Assembly: GCF_026651875.1 (NCBI RefSeq)
Contig: NZ_CP104067.1
Location: 3,286,001 to 3,350,000 of the forward strand
Reading direction: 5' to 3'
Length of the DNA: 64,000 nt
From: Alicyclobacillus fastidiosus
GTDB lineage: Bacteria > Bacillota > Bacilli > Alicyclobacillales > Alicyclobacillaceae
Part shown: positions 55,237-63,957 of the stretch, piece by piece
Layout: every line of letters begins with the position of its first letter
Position numbering within the stretch: the first letter of the stretch is position 1
Program-made: the position numbers and the translations under genes
The notes under the pieces: model-generated
Seen by the model: only the letters and a program-made list of their open reading frames with translations
Databases searched by the model: none
What the model was told of the DNA's origin: nothing

Positions 55237-56640
55237 TCACTGGTCGATGTAGTGGTCTCGCAACAATTCCGCATGCATTTGCTGCACCGCAGCTTGCGGC
55301 GATAGCTTACCTAGAATTGCTTCATCACCGTATTCCCAAATGATGTTTTGTGCATTTGTCCAATTAGCGTTGATGAGCGGTTGATACCCATCCTCAATGC
55401 CGATTTGTCTGGCATTTGCATATCCCTTCTGAAGTTGTGGAAATGGATTATGCCAGTATGAGCTGATTGGTTCTGGATCCCCGTGGTCCATGTTTTCATC
55501 CGTGCCAACCGACGTCAGTTGATACTTTCCGTTGTTAACGGTGTAGTCAATGCCCTGTACACCCAGGGACCCTAAAACTTCACCCGACTGCGTATTCCAC
55601 CATTCCAAAAATTTGAACGCCAATGCCTTATCTGGCGCATTGGAAGGAATCGCGAACAGGCTGGTATCCCCCATCGATACGAGCGATTTTCCATCTGGGC
55701 CAACGGCTCCTGGTAGAGCTTCTGCATCGAACGACGCACTCGCGCCCTGAGTTTTGGCCAAATTGTTCAACATTGGAACCCATGCATCCCAGTAGACGAA
55801 CATGCCAACGCGATTGGATAGGAAGAGGTTTCGCTCGTCAGCCGTACTATTGGTCACGAAATTGGGATCGAGTAGGCCATTGGCATAAAGTTTGTGCAGC
55901 CAGGCATAGACGGGCACTGCAGCGGATGTTGCATACGGAATGGAGAGCTTGCCATCGTTCTCGACATATCCATTTTTGAGCCCCACGGCACTCATAAACG
56001 GCTCGATATCGTACAGGGAGGACAGTGTGAGGCCGTAGGCATGCTCCTTTGTCTTGAATGCTTCAAAGACTTGATAGAAATCGTTGAGCGTCGTCGGCTG
56101 TGACAATCCCAACTGTTTCATCCAATCTTCGCGGACGATCGGCATCAACGCACCTTGATACTTGACGGGAACGCCATAGATCCCCTGGCCGTTGGGGCTG
56201 GAAAGTTTGATGTCGTTCCATTCATACTGCGGTACCACTTTCGGATCTCCCAGCACAGAAGATTGTTGAATTTGACTTTGCAAATTTGTCACTTCACCGG
56301 CCTTCGCCAGAGTCGCCAACGTACTTCCTTCGGTATATACAACATCGATCTTCTGCCCCGCCGCCAGCATAGCCGTCAGTTTTTGGTCATAGTCTCCTGT
56401 CGTGCTGATCAACTGAACTTTACAGTGCAAAGCATCCCCAATGGCGGTGGCAAACGCGGCGTTCTCCTGCGGGTTTTTGCCGCCGATGACGCCGGTGGCA
56501 ATGGTTAACGTCGGTTCGTTCGTGGTTGACGCTGCGTCATTTGTCGCATTGCTAGGCTGAGAAGCACCGCACCCAACCAGCGTCGAGACGGTCAAAGCCG
56601 ATGTGGACAGAACAGTTAGGACGCGACGAGTTGTTTTCAT
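55237..56640 (-). CDS. Extracellular sugar-binding lipoprotein (LplA/family 1)
   Basis: 467-residue solute-binding protein with signal helix and lipobox TLVGCGASQP. The mature domain (AMLAAGQKIDVVYTEGSTLA, VPVKYQGALMPIVREDWMKQ, LGLSQPTTLNDFYQVFEAFK) is of the LplA/YtcQ group, which binds oligosaccharides or lipo-linked sugars. ATG 56640 starts 31 bases after the LacI gene ends. Substrate unknown. Confidence 0.9.
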   Translation of the reverse strand: MKTTRRVLTVLSTSALTVSTLVGCGASQPSNATNDAASTTNEPTLTIATGVIGGKNPQENAAFATAIGDALHCKVQLISTTGDYDQKLTAMLAAGQKIDVVYTEGSTLATLAKAGEVTNLQSQIQQSSVLGDPKVVPQYEWNDIKLSSPNGQGIYGVPVKYQGALMPIVREDWMKQLGLSQPTTLNDFYQVFEAFKTKEHAYGLTLSSLYDIEPFMSAVGLKNGYVENDGKLSIPYATSAAVPVYAWLHKLYANGLLDPNFVTNSTADERNLFLSNRVGMFVYWDAWVPMLNNLAKTQGASASFDAEALPGAVGPDGKSLVSMGDTSLFAIPSNAPDKALAFKFLEWWNTQSGEVLGSLGVQGIDYTVNNGKYQLTSVGTDENMDHGDPEPISSYWHNPFPQLQKGYANARQIGIEDGYQPLINANWTNAQNIIWEYGDEAILGKLSPQAAVQQMHAELLRDHYIDQ

Positions 56641-56671
56641 CGTAGGAATACTCCTCTACACATTAGTTTCG

Positions 56672-57691
56672 TTACGGGACACTTCGACACGATTCGCGGA
56701 CTACCAAATTCGACCGAATGGTTTGATGAACAATTGGCGCAGAATCGTCCTGGATCCGACGGATGAGTAAAACGGCAGCTTCCCGTCCGAGGTCTTCTGC
56801 ATTCAACGACACACCTGACAGCGGTGGACGAAATTCCGGTGCGAAGACAGAGTCATCGCTAAAGGCAAACACCGAAATGTCGTCGGGAATGGAAAGACCC
56901 AGTTCCCCCGCCGCCCGATACACACCGAGTGCGACTTTATCGGTATCCGCGACGACGGCGGAGAACGAAACGCCTCGAGCCATGAGACAGTGAATACTTT
57001 CCCACCCATAGTCGAGTGACGGAACAGACGCATTCTTGAATACGTGGAGTTCAGGTCGTACCGCGATGCCAGCTTGTCCTAGCGCCGTTTCGTAGCCGCG
57101 TTGACGGTCGATGGAAACGGTCCGCTCCTTCGAAGTATTCAAAAATAAAATCTCGCGATGACCGAGGCGGATCAAATACTGAGTCACTTGTTCTGCCGTC
57201 ATTTCGTTGTCGTTATCGACGTAGCACAGTTGTGGGCGCAATGGTTCCGGTGGCTTACCTACGACAACCGCAGGAGGATCCGATTGTGTTCTCTTCGTCA
57301 ACCGAATGTCATCCTGTTCCGGATCTAAAAATATTTCGCCATCCACCGGATTCGTCGTGAGATACTTCGCTTGCCCTTGATAATCGGTTGACATCGTATT
57401 GACTAGCAACCGATATCCATGCTCGTAACAGACTTGCAATACTCCGTTGATCAACGACATGTGGAACTTACTGAACTTCGTGTTCTCTCCAGGCATACTC
57501 AAACCGATAATGCTCGTCCTTTTCACAGAGAGAGTTCGCGCCCAATAATTCGGTTTAAAATTCAACTCCTGTGCCACTTTTAAGACCCTTTCCGCAACCT
57601 CCTTGCGCACATGCCGATTCTGTGTGAAGACGTTGGAGACTGTTCCTTTTGATACGCCGGATAAACGTGCGACATCATCAATGTTTGCCAT
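56672..57691 (-). CDS. LacI family transcriptional regulator
   Basis: 339 residues. The N-terminal helix-turn-helix MANIDDVARLSGVSKGTVSN is followed by the hinge (PNYWARTLSVKRTSIIGLSM) and a periplasmic-binding-type sensor domain. ATG 57691 (M3 of the longer frame) has AGGAG seven bases upstream. It is first in the operon with the binding protein, permeases and PHP gene. A 16-bp palindrome just upstream is the likely operator, so it should regulate itself and the transporter. Confidence 0.93.
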   Translation of the reverse strand: MANIDDVARLSGVSKGTVSNVFTQNRHVRKEVAERVLKVAQELNFKPNYWARTLSVKRTSIIGLSMPGENTKFSKFHMSLINGVLQVCYEHGYRLLVNTMSTDYQGQAKYLTTNPVDGEIFLDPEQDDIRLTKRTQSDPPAVVVGKPPEPLRPQLCYVDNDNEMTAEQVTQYLIRLGHREILFLNTSKERTVSIDRQRGYETALGQAGIAVRPELHVFKNASVPSLDYGWESIHCLMARGVSFSAVVADTDKVALGVYRAAGELGLSIPDDISVFAFSDDSVFAPEFRPPLSGVSLNAEDLGREAAVLLIRRIQDDSAPIVHQTIRSNLVVRESCRSVP

Positions 57692-57717
57692 GCTCATTCT
57701 CCTATTCTCACCGCGAT

Positions 57718-57733
57718 ATTAAACCGGTTTAAT
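57718..57733. promoter_or_regulatory. LacI-type operator
   Basis: ATTAAACCGGTTTAAT is a perfect 16-bp palindrome with the central CG common in LacI-family operators. It lies 27 bases upstream of the LacI start and so is placed to block transcription of the regulator-transporter operon. Confidence 0.8.
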
Positions 57734-57803
57734 TAAGATGCATTATGAATTCTGTTAAAATTCATTAAATAGTTGTTGTGATATTTGTATTGACGCGAAA
57801 AGA

Positions 57804-57842
57804 AACAACCCACAATAAGGAACGAGTGCTCTGTGGGTTGTT
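57804..57842 (-). terminator. Intrinsic terminator between the LacI gene and the IS element
   Basis: AACAACCCACA (57804-57814) and TGTGGGTTGTT (57832-57842) form a perfect 11-bp stem; on the minus strand TCTTTTC follows. It lies 12 bases after the stop (57855) of a minus-strand frame reading ...EEETFTDSLKRASLFTPERTGLSYH, which reaches back to the IS edge and may be the end of a small or truncated gene. Confidence 0.6.
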
Positions 57843-58016
57843 ATGGTAACGAATCTAGTGGTAACTAAGACCCGTCCGCTCTGGTGTAAACAGCGATGCC
57901 CTCTTCAATGAGTCAGTAAATGTCTCTTCTTCTATGTTCTCAAGTGTTCTGAAAAACAAAAAAACATTGACCAGAGCCGGTTGCAAATGTAAACATATTT
58001 TATCGTTACTATAATA

Positions 58017-59652
58017 GAGCGTGTCCGAAAAGCCCGCAATTTTGAGTAAATAGCAAAACGCACCGATCCGCAAAACTGGTAAAATTGAAGGTATCCAGCC
58101 GTCAAATTTTCCAGTTCTGGAGGTGCGTTTTTCCATAGATTTGCAGTTAGACCTGCTTCCATACGCCTATTATAACACGCTTGGCTTCGACCCCGAACTC
58201 GTTGATTACGTAGATCACATTGACGACTCATTCCTGGACCTGCTCGTCGGACCCCTGTACGACAAGAGAGGACGCAGACCCGCATCTCCAATCGCCTATT
58301 TCCGGATGCACTATCTGTATTTCACTAGGCCGGAGATTACCTCATTCCGTCAATTGTGCAAACAGTTGCGAGACCCAAAGAACCAGGCGTGGCGCAGCTT
58401 CATCGGTGTACCCAATCCAGCAAAGGTTCCGTCACACCAGAGCCTGAGTGACTTCCGTAACAAAGTAGGGCCGGACGTATTCGAACAAATTCGTGACGAG
58501 TTTATACGTCAATCCATTCACATGGAGGGATTCATCCAGGACACCCTCGCCGCTATTGACTCTCGTCCGATTTACGCCAATGTCAACGGATACAAGAAAA
58601 AACGCTGCGATTGTGAGGTTAAGTCAGTTTGCACATGTGAAAAAACGTTTTCTGACCCGGACGCCACCTATGGGGCACAGCGCAGCAAGGTGAACCAGAA
58701 CCGTTTCTTCGTTGGTTACCGGAAGCACTCGATTGCAGTAAGAACATCTCAAGGACCTGTGGCCTTGTTGTCTATCCTTAAGCCTGCGAATGTGGGCGAC
58801 ATTCGAGTGATGCTTCCACTGATAGAGAAACTCCGGCAGATTAACGAAATGCGCACTCAGTATCTCGTTGCCGACATGGGTTACATAGATGCGGATGACC
58901 AGAAGGAGGCATACCACAAACACAGTATGGCTGTGGTTACAGGGTTTCGCAGTGGTATGGTGATGCCAGAGGAATGTAATGAACATGGGCAACCTGAGTG
59001 CGAACAAGGCGAACGACTGATTTGGGATGGCTTTGACTGGAAAACGGCCACTTCCTGGTTTCGTGGGGACTCAGAGAAATGCCAGTCATGCCCGCTATCC
59101 GGGGTATGCAGCAGGCAATTCGAATTTTCCTTTGACGACAAACCGATTGCATACGGCCCGGTGCCACAAGGCACCATGCTGCATGCCCAGATGCTTGATT
59201 TCAGAAGGCAGATTGAGCTGTCCTTTGCGCAAGAGTCCAATGAGTTGACAACAGTTATGAAACACAAGAAGGTGCCTGTACGAACAAACAAACGAGTACA
59301 GTCCTTCTTCACCATGCAGGATATATTCCAGCTCATGCAGGCGAGGATAGGTCACATTCGAGAGACCATGCTGCCTGATGACCACATAGAGCGAATTACA
59401 CAAATGTATACAGTCCAGGCCGAGCAATTGAAACTCGATATCGCTGCATAGGCAAGCAGAACCTGGAAAATAAACAAAAGCCAATGTTACTGACAAGGGG
59501 TTCGTGCGCCCATTTTCAAGGGTGAGCAGGCAATGTGTTCCCATACGGAGGCATTCACCAAATTACCAAGTAAACTTATCCCATATCAGGAAGCCTGTAT
59601 TCATGTATTTGGCTAGACATTTACTCGAATCGGATGCTTTTCGGACAACCTC
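58017..59652 (+). mobile_element. IS1182-type insertion sequence
   Basis: 1636-bp element. Its left end GAGCGTGTCCGAAAAGC (from 58017) and right end GCTTTTCGGACAACCTC (to 59652) are inverted repeats with two mismatches. The same five bases, TAATA, flank both ends (58012-58016 and 59653-59657), as expected for a target duplication. It carries one intact transposase. The site is directly upstream of a GGDEF gene, at a TATAAT sequence. Confidence 0.85.
58123..59451 (+). CDS. IS1182-family transposase
   Basis: 442 residues, intact, of the DUF772-DDE group. The N-terminal domain has SPIAYFRMHYLYFTRPEITS and VPSHQSLSDFRNKVGPDVFE; the catalytic part includes LAAIDSRPIYANV, QYLVADMGYIDADDQ and a four-Cys stretch EKCQSCPLSGVC near residue 330. 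It mobilises the surrounding element. The formal start GTG 58123 overlaps its own GGAGG, so the true start is uncertain. Confidence 0.88.
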   Translation: MRFSIDLQLDLLPYAYYNTLGFDPELVDYVDHIDDSFLDLLVGPLYDKRGRRPASPIAYFRMHYLYFTRPEITSFRQLCKQLRDPKNQAWRSFIGVPNPAKVPSHQSLSDFRNKVGPDVFEQIRDEFIRQSIHMEGFIQDTLAAIDSRPIYANVNGYKKKRCDCEVKSVCTCEKTFSDPDATYGAQRSKVNQNRFFVGYRKHSIAVRTSQGPVALLSILKPANVGDIRVMLPLIEKLRQINEMRTQYLVADMGYIDADDQKEAYHKHSMAVVTGFRSGMVMPEECNEHGQPECEQGERLIWDGFDWKTATSWFRGDSEKCQSCPLSGVCSRQFEFSFDDKPIAYGPVPQGTMLHAQMLDFRRQIELSFAQESNELTTVMKHKKVPVRTNKRVQSFFTMQDIFQLMQARIGHIRETMLPDDHIERITQMYTVQAEQLKLDIAA

Positions 59653-59681
59653 TAATAGAAACCAGTCAAAGGTCGGTCCAC

Positions 59682-60566
59682 ATGACTAAATATCTGACTT
59701 CTATACCACAAATAGTCCAAATGATGGACTTCCTATCAGAAATCAGTACTTTATATGAAGTGGAGCCCGGCCCAGAATTCCGACTGATCGCTTCCAATTC
59801 GAAAGCTCGGTTACTTGGAGCGGCTCCAAGTACTTTTTATGGGCAGTTGATGAGTGATTTTTTACCGAAGGACTTTTACCGAAATACACTACTACCGATT
59901 GTCACGCAGGTAATAACGAGCAAGCAAAGCTTTAGAGGCAAGCACATCACCCCGTATCCGGGTGGTGTACAACTAATGGACTGTTTAGTGACTCCAGTTA
60001 TTGAAAACGACAAGTGCACTCACATTTGGGTAATAACTAAGCACCAGCGAACGGATGAAGATCTTGAATCCCTATCATTCACTGATGAACTTACGAAAGT
60101 ATCAAATCGAAGATTCATTTTAGAACGCCTAAGCAAGTCGTTTAAACGATATATTGAACAAGAAATAGAATTTTCCATTATGCTAATCGATCTAGATAAC
60201 TTTAAAACTATAAACGACACTAAAGGGCACCAATTCGGCGATAATTTATTAAAAAACATCGCTAGACGGATGTCGTCGTGCATACGAGATAGTGACCTGA
60301 TTGGGCGACTTGGCGGAGACGAATTTGTTATTTTGGCTGAAGGCCAAGGGTCTCAAACGATCGTGTTCGATATTGCGCAACGGCTCTTAGAAAAAACAAG
60401 GGAACCGTTTAATATAGAGGGTTCCAATTTATCCATAACGTTATCTATAGGTATTGCACATAGTGGAGCCCACCCCAGCACCGAGAGTATGCTGGCAGAT
60501 GCAGATAATGCTATGTACAAAGCAAAGTTGCTGGGGGGTAATAGGTATGTGGTAAATGATTCTTAA
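59682..60566 (+). CDS. Diguanylate cyclase with PAS-like sensor domain
   Basis: 294 residues, soluble. The first ~125 residues form a PAS-like fold (FRLIASNSKARLLGAAPSTF); then a GGDEF domain with LSFTDELTKVSNRRFILERL, IMLIDLDNFKTINDTKGHQF and the intact active site RLGGDEFVILAEG. It should make cyclic di-GMP. ATG 59682 follows AAAGGTCGG. An IS1182-type element ends 30 bases upstream and separates the gene from its own promoter, so expression now may depend on the IS. Confidence 0.88.
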   Translation: MTKYLTSIPQIVQMMDFLSEISTLYEVEPGPEFRLIASNSKARLLGAAPSTFYGQLMSDFLPKDFYRNTLLPIVTQVITSKQSFRGKHITPYPGGVQLMDCLVTPVIENDKCTHIWVITKHQRTDEDLESLSFTDELTKVSNRRFILERLSKSFKRYIEQEIEFSIMLIDLDNFKTINDTKGHQFGDNLLKNIARRMSSCIRDSDLIGRLGGDEFVILAEGQGSQTIVFDIAQRLLEKTREPFNIEGSNLSITLSIGIAHSGAHPSTESMLADADNAMYKAKLLGGNRYVVNDS

Positions 60567-60600
60567 CCCAAGTCCGTCTTGAACATATGCCCCCGTTGAT

Positions 60601-60633
60601 ATGAACGACACCGTCAAGCCCCGTGTCGTTCAT
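60601..60633 (+). terminator. Hairpin after the diguanylate cyclase gene
   Basis: ATGAACGACAC (60601-60611) and GTGTCGTTCAT (60623-60633) form a perfect 11-bp stem. No T-run follows. It starts 34 bases after the stop. Confidence 0.45.
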
Positions 60634-60650
60634 TATGACTAGTAAAAGAA

Positions 60651-60672
60651 GGGCTGCCTTGTCGGCAACCCC
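60651..60672 (-). terminator. Intrinsic terminator of the NmrA-like gene
   Basis: GGGCTGCC and GGCAACCCC pair around a short loop; on the minus strand CTTCTTTTAC follows. It lies about 20 bases after the minus-strand stop at 60691. Confidence 0.6.
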
Positions 60673-60690
60673 TATGCGGCTTCATCAGGT

Positions 60691-61524
60691 TTAGCTTAGC
60701 TCACGTGATTGCTGGAAGGCACCTGCGTTATCGGTAGCCCACTGCTGGAACGTTCTAGGTCGACGACCTGTTATGTCCTGAACGGTGTTCAAAACTGCGG
60801 TCGGGGGCTCCCTTAAAATCTGAAACAACGCTTCAACTACCTCTGATGGTGCAAATCGTTTCATGGTCTCCTTAGCAATTTCCTCAGCCATGTGTTCGAA
60901 ACGAATGTCCTTTCCAAGAATGTTGCTTAAGATTTTCACCTGTTCAATCGTTGTCAGTAGTTTAGGTCCAGTGAGAGTATAAATTTTGCCCTCATGCCCG
61001 TACGATGAGAGTACCTCGGCTGCTACATCCGCTATATCTCGGGGGTCGACTGGAGTTGTTGCAACGTCGCCAAACGGAGCCCGCACGATACCCTCTGTCC
61101 GTATAGAACCAGCCCACTGGAAAGCGTTCGACATGAAAGCCCCTGGACGAAGAAACGTCCATTTTATACCAGAAGCTCGTATCAGTTCCTCGGTGTTAAG
61201 GTGATTCCGACCAATCGCATTTCCTACGGGTAATTCAACAGCACTTGAGGACAGGAACACGATACGCTCAACACTGAATGCCTTCGCAATTTGAGGGAAT
61301 GCCTCGCTACCGGGTACTCGAACCAAATACACGCTTTGAACTCCATCTAGTGCTTCCTTCAACGTCTCAGGTGCAGTCAAATCACCGATAGCCACCTCAA
61401 CTTCTGCAGGAAATGATACTTTTGCTGGGTTCCGAGTCAGAACTCGGACTTGGTGACCACCTTTACATAAATTATCTACTATGTGACGACCTACATTGCC
61501 TGTTGCACCAGTCACTAAAATCAT
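60691..61524 (-). CDS. NmrA-like NAD(P)-binding oxidoreductase
   Basis: 277 residues of the atypical SDR group (NmrA/QorB-like). It starts MILVTGATGNVGRHIVDNL with the GxxGxxG cofactor loop, has SVERIVFLSSSAVELPVG and GIKWTFLRPGAFMSN, and PVDPRDIADVAAEVL. There is no Tyr-x3-Lys pair, so it may be a quinone reductase-like or a redox sensor. ATG 61524 follows AGGAGG with a nine-base spacer; TTG 61533 would be too close. Stands alone. Confidence 0.85.
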   Translation of the reverse strand: MILVTGATGNVGRHIVDNLCKGGHQVRVLTRNPAKVSFPAEVEVAIGDLTAPETLKEALDGVQSVYLVRVPGSEAFPQIAKAFSVERIVFLSSSAVELPVGNAIGRNHLNTEELIRASGIKWTFLRPGAFMSNAFQWAGSIRTEGIVRAPFGDVATTPVDPRDIADVAAEVLSSYGHEGKIYTLTGPKLLTTIEQVKILSNILGKDIRFEHMAEEIAKETMKRFAPSEVVEALFQILREPPTAVLNTVQDITGRRPRTFQQWATDNAGAFQQSRELS

Positions 61525-61662
61525 CAGTTTCAACCTCCTCCAATTCGGGACACCTCCATTATCACTGAATTACCCGGTTCCTCCATCCGCCATAGGGACT
61601 GTCTCTTATCCGACTTGAGTCGGAGTCCGACGTGTCCCTATCCTGCCCCTTCGTATTACGTA

Positions 61663-61984
61663 AAGGCCATGCTTATACCTGCATCTGTTTACTTTGTGAA
61701 TCGGACCATTGGTGATGAAGATCGAGTAAGGGGCAGGCATTATGACTATGTCGATGGGGATAAGCAATGTGTTGGCGCAGTTTTTGGGGGGCTTTATGCT
61801 CGGAACCAATGGAGACGTAGGGTTGATGCTTGTTATCGGAGTCATCGTGTCGTCGATAGGTCTGATTATGTTGGTGCTTATAGTACCTCGTGGACGTGGA
61901 AAGTCGGCGTGTTTCGGAATCCCAAATTCGACGGAGGCGTTCCAGTCGTATAAACATGCAACGGCAGTGAAAAGTGCCTTGTAG
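61663..61984 (+). pseudogene. C-terminal remnant of an MFS transporter, frameshifted
   Basis: AMLIPASVYFVNRTIGDEDR then VRG continues, after a change of frame near 61735, as MTMSMGISNVLAQFLGGFML and IGVIVSSIGLIMLVLIVPRG. The joined sequence matches the last three helices of an MFS carrier. The first ~300 residues are missing. It is not expressed as a transporter. Confidence 0.65.
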
Positions 61985-62369
61985 CATTTATAGGCACCAT
62001 CATCGCTGCGCTGCAAAGGGTAATTATGCTCATCACTCGCAAGGCTCGAAGCAATACTTTAATCAAAAAAAGGGTCAAAATAGTTTTCTGAGCAACGTTG
62101 CGCAATCAGAGCTCGAATAACGAAAAACACGGTGTCCGAATGACTATCACCTAACTGTAAAAATAATACATAATATCCGTTGTCTTTTGTGTGCCATACT
62201 GCCCAAGAGCCAGTACGCCCAATGAGGCTTGCTCGCGATTGGAAATAAAAGAGTTTTTTGCTTCGCTACGTATTGGATAAGCCTTGATTTGTGGTCATAA
62301 TACAATGAGCAAACGATGCATCCTCTTGGGCTGTACGATGTGAATAAATGACTAGGAGACACGCTATAA
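61985..62369. other. Intergenic stretch before the methyltransferase
   Basis: About 385 bases of AT-rich sequence. Only short, unsupported frames. No terminator with T-run and no clear promoter was recognised, although the methyltransferase promoter must lie here. Confidence 0.3.
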
Positions 62370-62975
62370 ATGAAAGAACAGTACTATGATAAATTGCTGC
62401 ATATTAAGACCGATGGAAACCAGAATTTCCCGAGTGATTTTCACTATTACCGTTATGAACCCACCCCTTACAATGCACTCGAACAGCTTTTTGAGTGGTA
62501 CGAACTAAACAGCAACAATCGCCTGGTTGACTTCGGGTGCGGAAAAGGGCGGTTGAATTTTTTTGTCCATTACCTTTTTCAGGGATCCGTTGTGGGTGTT
62601 GAAATGAACGAGACTTTTTATCAGAGTGCGCAAGAAAATCTGAAAAACTACATCAGAAGAAACAGAGTGAGCAAAGGGCAAATTCAGTTCTATCACTGCT
62701 TCGCGGAAGATTATCGTGTCAACCCATCCGATGATCGTTTTTATTTTTTCAACCCGTTTTCAGTACAAATCTTCATGAAGGTTATCGGCAATATCTTAAA
62801 GTCCTTTGAAAAAACGCCTAGAGAATTGGACCTTCTTTTATACTACCCATCAGACGATTACATCTACTTCTTGGAAAATGAAACCCCATTTGAACTGCAA
62901 GCAGAAGTTACTTTAGAGGATTTGTTCGTTAATGACCCGTATGAGCGATTTTTGATTTATCGGTTGGGTGTTTAA
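62370..62975 (+). CDS. Class I SAM-dependent methyltransferase
   Basis: 201 residues. The SAM-binding motif I is NRLVDFGCGKGRLNFFVHYL; the acidic end of strand 2 is VVGVEMNETFYQSA; motif IV-like FYFFNPFSVQIF follows. An ordinary Rossmann methyltransferase with unknown acceptor. ATG 62370 follows TAGGAGACACGCTATAA. AT-richer than the rest of the window, as are the remnants after it, which may mean a separate origin. Confidence 0.85.
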   Translation: MKEQYYDKLLHIKTDGNQNFPSDFHYYRYEPTPYNALEQLFEWYELNSNNRLVDFGCGKGRLNFFVHYLFQGSVVGVEMNETFYQSAQENLKNYIRRNRVSKGQIQFYHCFAEDYRVNPSDDRFYFFNPFSVQIFMKVIGNILKSFEKTPRELDLLLYYPSDDYIYFLENETPFELQAEVTLEDLFVNDPYERFLIYRLGV

Positions 62976-63097
62976 TAATACCCGTTAACGGGACTAGTGA
63001 CATAGGGAAGAACTATACCTGTGATCAAGGGTTTGTTCCCCCTTATAGCCGCTATTGTGATATAAATAGAATATTCCACAAATAAAGGAGAACGCCT

Positions 63098-63145
63098 GTG
63101 TATATTGTGGCCAAGAAAGTCCTCAACGCAGTGATGGTGGCATAA
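63098..63145 (+). pseudogene. Micro-ORF resembling the start of a BglG/LicT antiterminator
   Basis: GTG 63098 has a strong AAAGGAG seven bases upstream, but the frame is only 15 codons (MYIVAKKVLNAVMVA) before TAA. The pattern matches the first strand of LicT/BglG RNA-binding domains (MxIxKVLNNNVVxA). The rest of such a gene is absent, so this is a truncated relic, or a leader peptide. An ATCCCCT/AGGGGAT inverted repeat follows directly. Confidence 0.4.
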
Positions 63146-63223
63146 TAAGGGGACTGGGTAGCCATCCCCTATCTAATTGAGGGGATATTTAAGTTGGCAA
63201 ATTTATAAACACAAAATCTGCGA

Positions 63224-63696
63224 ATGATGTCATGGACGTTACAGATTGTTAACGAAGCTATCCATGACAAGGAGAAACTTGGACAGATAATTGGAGCTCG
63301 TATTCCACATGGATTTCCTAGTGATCCTGTTCGGAAACATTTGTTGCCATCAAAGTTAAGAAATCTTGAAATAGATTCTAGCTATGGACAATGGAGCGGC
63401 ATTATTGTCCATAAGTCGGACAATATTGTGATTGGTTCTATGGGTTTTATCCCCTCCTGATCAACAAGGAAACGTAGAAATTGGATACGACATCATTCCT
63501 GAATACCAGGGTCGAGGATATGCCACAGAAATGGCGAAAGCATTTATTCGTTGGACGTTTGAAGAAACACCTATTTTACGGGGTTACTGCGGTATGTCGC
63601 TCAAGTAATATAGGCTCTATTCGTGTTCTTGAAAAAACAGGAATGAGCCAACTGGAGCCAAACGACAATATGTTGAACTGGGAACTGAAAAAATAA
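63224..63696 (+). pseudogene. GNAT acetyltransferase with two frameshifts
   Basis: The first part has ARIPHGFPSDPVRKHLLP and VHKSDNIVIGSMGFI; after a frame change near 63455 it continues NVEIGYDIIPEYQGRGYATE then MAKAFIRWTFEE, with the acetyl-CoA loop QGRGYA; after another near 63590 it ends SSNIGSIRVLEKTGM. All three parts belong to one RimJ/RimL-type GNAT protein. Two frameshifts make it a pseudogene, unless they are sequencing errors. Confidence 0.8.
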
Positions 63697-63803
63697 AAAG
63701 GAAGGGGTGGCATAAACTTTTATTGAACTAGGCGAAATGCGTCACTGAGCCAATAAATATATGGAACTGAATATAATGTTGTATATTTTATTGACTAAAA
63801 AAT

Positions 63804-63847
63804 AAGGGAGACGGAGCAGACAATTATATGCGCTCCGTCTCCCTTTT
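63804..63847 (+). terminator. Strong bidirectional terminator
   Basis: AAGGGAGACGGAGC (63804-63817) and GCTCCGTCTCCCTT (63832-63845) form a perfect 14-bp stem, with T residues after it and a run of A before it. It can stop transcription in both directions. It lies after the GNAT pseudogene. Confidence 0.9.
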
Positions 63848-63937
63848 TCTGATGACGTATTCCTAAATTGCCGGTTGAGATGTGATCGTGAAAAATCAAG
63901 GTGTATGGCCATCAGGGAGATGTTTTCGAGCGGTTAA

Positions 63938-63957
63938 ATTACCGGACATTACCGGAC
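63938..63957 (+). repeat. Tandem decamer repeat near the right edge
   Basis: ATTACCGGAC is repeated twice without a gap at 63938-63957. The window ends shortly after with CGAAAGGGG, which could be the ribosome site of a gene beyond the edge. Confidence 0.6.

Noticed and set aside
61606..62016. 136-codon minus-strand frame at the MFS remnant
   Set aside because: It is the antisense shadow of the MFS relic and has no motif.
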